A DNA stretch of 8,393 bases from assembly GCA_023257325.1 (NCBI GenBank), contig JALRCP010000137.1, positions 1-8,393 on the forward strand, read 5' to 3'. The stretch is from Polynucleobacter sp. GTDB taxonomy: Bacteria > Pseudomonadota > Gammaproteobacteria > Burkholderiales > Burkholderiaceae. Below are positions 6,422-8,393 of the stretch, in pieces. Numbering within the stretch: the first letter of the stretch is position 1; each line of letters begins with the position of its first letter. The notes beneath the pieces are model-generated. The model had not been told where the DNA came from and did not search any database. It saw nothing but the letters and a program-made list of their open reading frames with translations. Made by a program: the position numbers and the translations under genes.

Positions 6422-8038
6422 ATGAGCAACGTTTTAGAAATCAAAGTTCCTGACATTGGTGATTACAAAGATGTGCCAGTGATTGAGGTGCACGTTAAAC
6501 CTGGTGATCGAGTTGAAAAAGAACAGTCCTTAGTAACTCTTGAATCTGACAAAGCCACCATGGATGTGCCTTCATCGCACGGTGGCATTGTTAAAGAGGT
6601 GAAAGTCAAAGTGGGCGACCATATTTCAGAAGGTCACGTGGTTATCCTACTTGAAGATTCTGGAGCTGCTCAATCAGCACCCACCCCAAGTGCAGCAAGT
6701 TCAGAGAAATCTCCCAAAAAAGAAGCAACAGCTTTAGGGGCTAATTCTTCGATAGAAGTCAAAGTTCCTGATATTGGGGATTACAAAGGTGTGCCAGTGA
6801 TTGAGGTTCACATCAAGCCTGGCGATCAAGTTGAGAAAGAGCAGTCCTTGGTGACTCTTGAATCAGATAAAGCCACCATGGATGTGCCTTCATCCCATGC
6901 GGGAGTCGTGAAAGAGGTTAGGGTTAAAGTCGGTGATAGCTTATCCGAAGGGGATGTGGTTGTCATCATCGAATCATCCGATCTCGCATCGTCTTCGAGC
7001 TCTGCGCCAGCGCCAGTTGCGCAAGCCTCAGTTGCACCAGCAACGACCAGTGCCCCAGCGTCAGTGAGCCCAGTCACTTCAGCACCAACTCCTCGAGCAG
7101 AATCAGTACCCAGTGTGGGCGGCATCAGTCATGCCAGTCCATCCGTTCGTAAGTATGCCCGTGAGCTAGGCGTTGATGTTGGCAAAGTAACGGGATCAGG
7201 GCCCAAGGGTCGCATCACCCAAGAAGATGTTCAGGCTTATGTGAAGAACATCATGACTGGTCAGGCGGCATCTCCAGCAGGAGGTCCAGTTTCTGCCGGC
7301 GGCGGTTTAAATTTACTGCCATGGCCAAAGATTGATTTCAGTAAATTTGGTGAAACAGAAACTAAGCCTTTATCCAGAATTCAAAAACTTTCTGCAGCCA
7401 ATCTTTCACGTAACTGGGTGATGATTCCTGCGGTGACTTATCACGAGGATGCCGATATCACTGATTTGGAAGCCTTCCGCGTGATGACCAACAAGGACAA
7501 TGAAAAGCAGGGTGTCAAGGTCACGATGTTGGCCTTCCTAATTAAAGCTGCGGTGAATGCACTGAAGAAATACCCAGAATTCAACAGCTCCTTAGACGGT
7601 GACAATTTGGTAATGAAGAAGTACTTCCATATTGCCTTTGCTGCCGATACCCCCAATGGTTTGGTGGTACCTGTTGTGAAGAATGCGGATAAGAAGGGCA
7701 TTTTTGAAATTGCCAAAGAAACTGGCGAGTTAGCCAAATTAGCTCGCGAAGGAAAGCTCAAGCCTGATCAAATGCAGGGGGCTTCTTTCACAATTTCTTC
7801 GTTGGGTGGTATCGGTGGGACTTACTTTGCACCAATCATCAATGCGCCTGAAGTCGCAATTTTGGGGGTGAATAAGGCGAGTATGAAGCCTGTATGGGAT
7901 GGCAAACAATTTGTTCCTAAATTGATTTGCCCACTGTCCTTAACAGCTGATCATCGTGTGATTGATGGTGCTCTTGCAACTCGATTTAACGTTTATTTGG
8001 CTGAGCTATTGGCTGACTTCCGTCGCGTTGTTCTTTAA
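6422..8038 (+). CDS. aceF: Dihydrolipoamide acetyltransferase E2 with two lipoyl domains
   Basis: Core E2 of the pyruvate dehydrogenase complex: it transfers the acetyl group from lipoamide to coenzyme A. 538 residues. Domains in order: lipoyl domain 1 (about 5-79, lipoylated Lys44 in ESDKATMDVP); an Ala/Ser/Lys linker; lipoyl domain 2 (about 111-185, Lys150 in the same motif); a long Ala/Pro/Ser/Val linker (about 187-232), typical of flexible swinging arms; the peripheral-subunit-binding domain (about 235-274, ASPSVRKYARELGVD and GSGPKGRIT); a second linker; and the catalytic domain (about 312-538) with the active-site motif ADHRVIDGA, giving His511 and Asp515. It is longer than one-lipoyl E2s and shorter than the three-lipoyl E. 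coli AceF. The ribosome site AGGA (6411-6414) overlaps the aceE stop, 7 nt before the ATG. The E1 partner favours the pyruvate rather than the 2-oxoglutarate complex. Confidence 0.97.
   Translation: MSNVLEIKVPDIGDYKDVPVIEVHVKPGDRVEKEQSLVTLESDKATMDVPSSHGGIVKEVKVKVGDHISEGHVVILLEDSGAAQSAPTPSAASSEKSPKKEATALGANSSIEVKVPDIGDYKGVPVIEVHIKPGDQVEKEQSLVTLESDKATMDVPSSHAGVVKEVRVKVGDSLSEGDVVVIIESSDLASSSSSAPAPVAQASVAPATTSAPASVSPVTSAPTPRAESVPSVGGISHASPSVRKYARELGVDVGKVTGSGPKGRITQEDVQAYVKNIMTGQAASPAGGPVSAGGGLNLLPWPKIDFSKFGETETKPLSRIQKLSAANLSRNWVMIPAVTYHEDADITDLEAFRVMTNKDNEKQGVKVTMLAFLIKAAVNALKKYPEFNSSLDGDNLVMKKYFHIAFAADTPNGLVVPVVKNADKKGIFEIAKETGELAKLAREGKLKPDQMQGASFTISSLGGIGGTYFAPIINAPEVAILGVNKASMKPVWDGKQFVPKLICPLSLTADHRVIDGALATRFNVYLAELLADFRRVVL
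6437..6973 (+). repeat. Intragenic direct repeat encoding the two lipoyl domains of aceF
   Basis: The segments 6437-6655 and 6755-6973 align without gaps at an offset of 318 nt. By hand count they match at 174 of 219 bases (about 79%) and 60 of 73 residues. The first 138 nt match at about 88%, and the longest exact run is 26 nt around the lipoyl-lysine codon (6551-6576 and 6869-6894). Most differences are at third codon positions, which points to duplication followed by purifying selection or gene conversion. The linker between the copies is not repeated. Confidence 0.9.
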
Positions 8039-8048
8039 GGGATATTAA

Positions 8049-8393
8049 ATGTCAACCATTGAAATCAAAGTTCCTGATATTGGTGATTTTCATGATGTGC
8101 CTGTCATTGAAGTTTTGGTGAAGGTCGGTGAAAAAGTTCAAAAAGAGCAGCCACTGGTAGTACTAGAGTCTGATAAAGCAACCATGGAAGTACCCAGTGA
8201 CCAAGATGGCGAAATTAAAAGTATTTTGGTGAAAGTGGGCGATAAGATCAATCAAGGTATGGTCATTGCCACGATCGAAGTTTCTGCTACAACATCTTCA
8301 GCGAGTGCATCAGTTTCGCAAGCGGCAAGCCCTCAACCTGCTAAGGTGGCTTCTGCACCTTCAGTGAGCTCAACCCCAAGGCCTGGATCTTAC
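8049..8393 (+). CDS. lpdA: Dihydrolipoamide dehydrogenase E3 with N-terminal lipoyl domain (5' part)
   Basis: The first 115 codons are present and the gene runs off the right edge. What is visible is a complete lipoyl domain (about residues 3-77, Lys43 in [10 protein letters not shown]) followed by an Ala/Ser/Pro-rich linker (about 78-115). The FAD-binding part would lie outside the window. In Burkholderiales and Neisseria-type pyruvate dehydrogenase operons the gene after aceE-aceF is an E3 carrying such a domain, so lpdA is the best call. It regenerates oxidised lipoamide, passing electrons to NAD+. Another lipoyl protein cannot be excluded from this fragment alone. AAGGGA (8037-8042) overlaps the aceF stop and lies 6 nt before the ATG. 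The lipoyl domain is clearly more distant from the two AceF copies than they are from each other. Confidence 0.85.
   Translation, partial: MSTIEIKVPDIGDFHDVPVIEVLVKVGEKVQKEQPLVVLESDKATMEVPSDQDGEIKSILVKVGDKINQGMVIATIEVSATTSSASASVSQAASPQPAKVASAPSVSSTPRPGSY

Noticed and set aside
6826..7125. Open frame of 99 codons antisense to aceF
   Set aside because: It lies opposite lipoyl domain 2 and the Ala/Pro/Ser linker, where biased codons keep the reverse frame open. Its Thr/Ala/Ser-rich, low-complexity product matches no family.

Overview
The window looks like chromosomal core DNA from a betaproteobacterium of the order Burkholderiales. Its moderate GC content (mid-40s percent by eye) and gene order suggest a Polynucleobacter-like organism. 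This rests on recognising the proteins: a homodimeric AceE-type E1, an AceF with two lipoyl domains, a lipoyl-domain-bearing LpdA, and a FixL/FixJ-like pair next to folD. It was not checked by a search. No mobile element, CRISPR array, tRNA or rRNA was seen.

The window has two divergent transcription units. The left half (1-3481) is on the minus strand and reads, in transcription order: a membrane sensor histidine kinase with a periplasmic input region and two PAS domains, a FixJ/LuxR-type response regulator, then folD, which runs off the left edge. The three genes are separated by only 4 and 1 nt, so they are almost certainly one operon. The right half (3715-8393) is on the plus strand: aceE, aceF and the 5' end of lpdA, separated by 10 nt each. 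It encodes the pyruvate dehydrogenase complex, which converts pyruvate to acetyl-CoA.

The 233-bp divergent intergenic region (3482-3714) is the most informative non-coding stretch. It holds a plausible sigma-70 promoter for aceE (TTGCTG-N17-TAAAAT). Just upstream of the -35 box are two 17-bp direct repeats exactly 20 bp apart, and upstream of those a nested pair of inverted repeats. On the minus strand it has a weak candidate promoter and an eight-residue leader ORF with a good ribosome binding site, just before the TTG start of the kinase gene.

Taken together, the layout suggests that the two-component system responds to an external signal and controls the pyruvate dehydrogenase operon, its own operon, or both, through the shared control region. 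That link is an inference from gene order and operator-like repeats. All the genes belong to known families; what merits a second look is the regulatory architecture between them.
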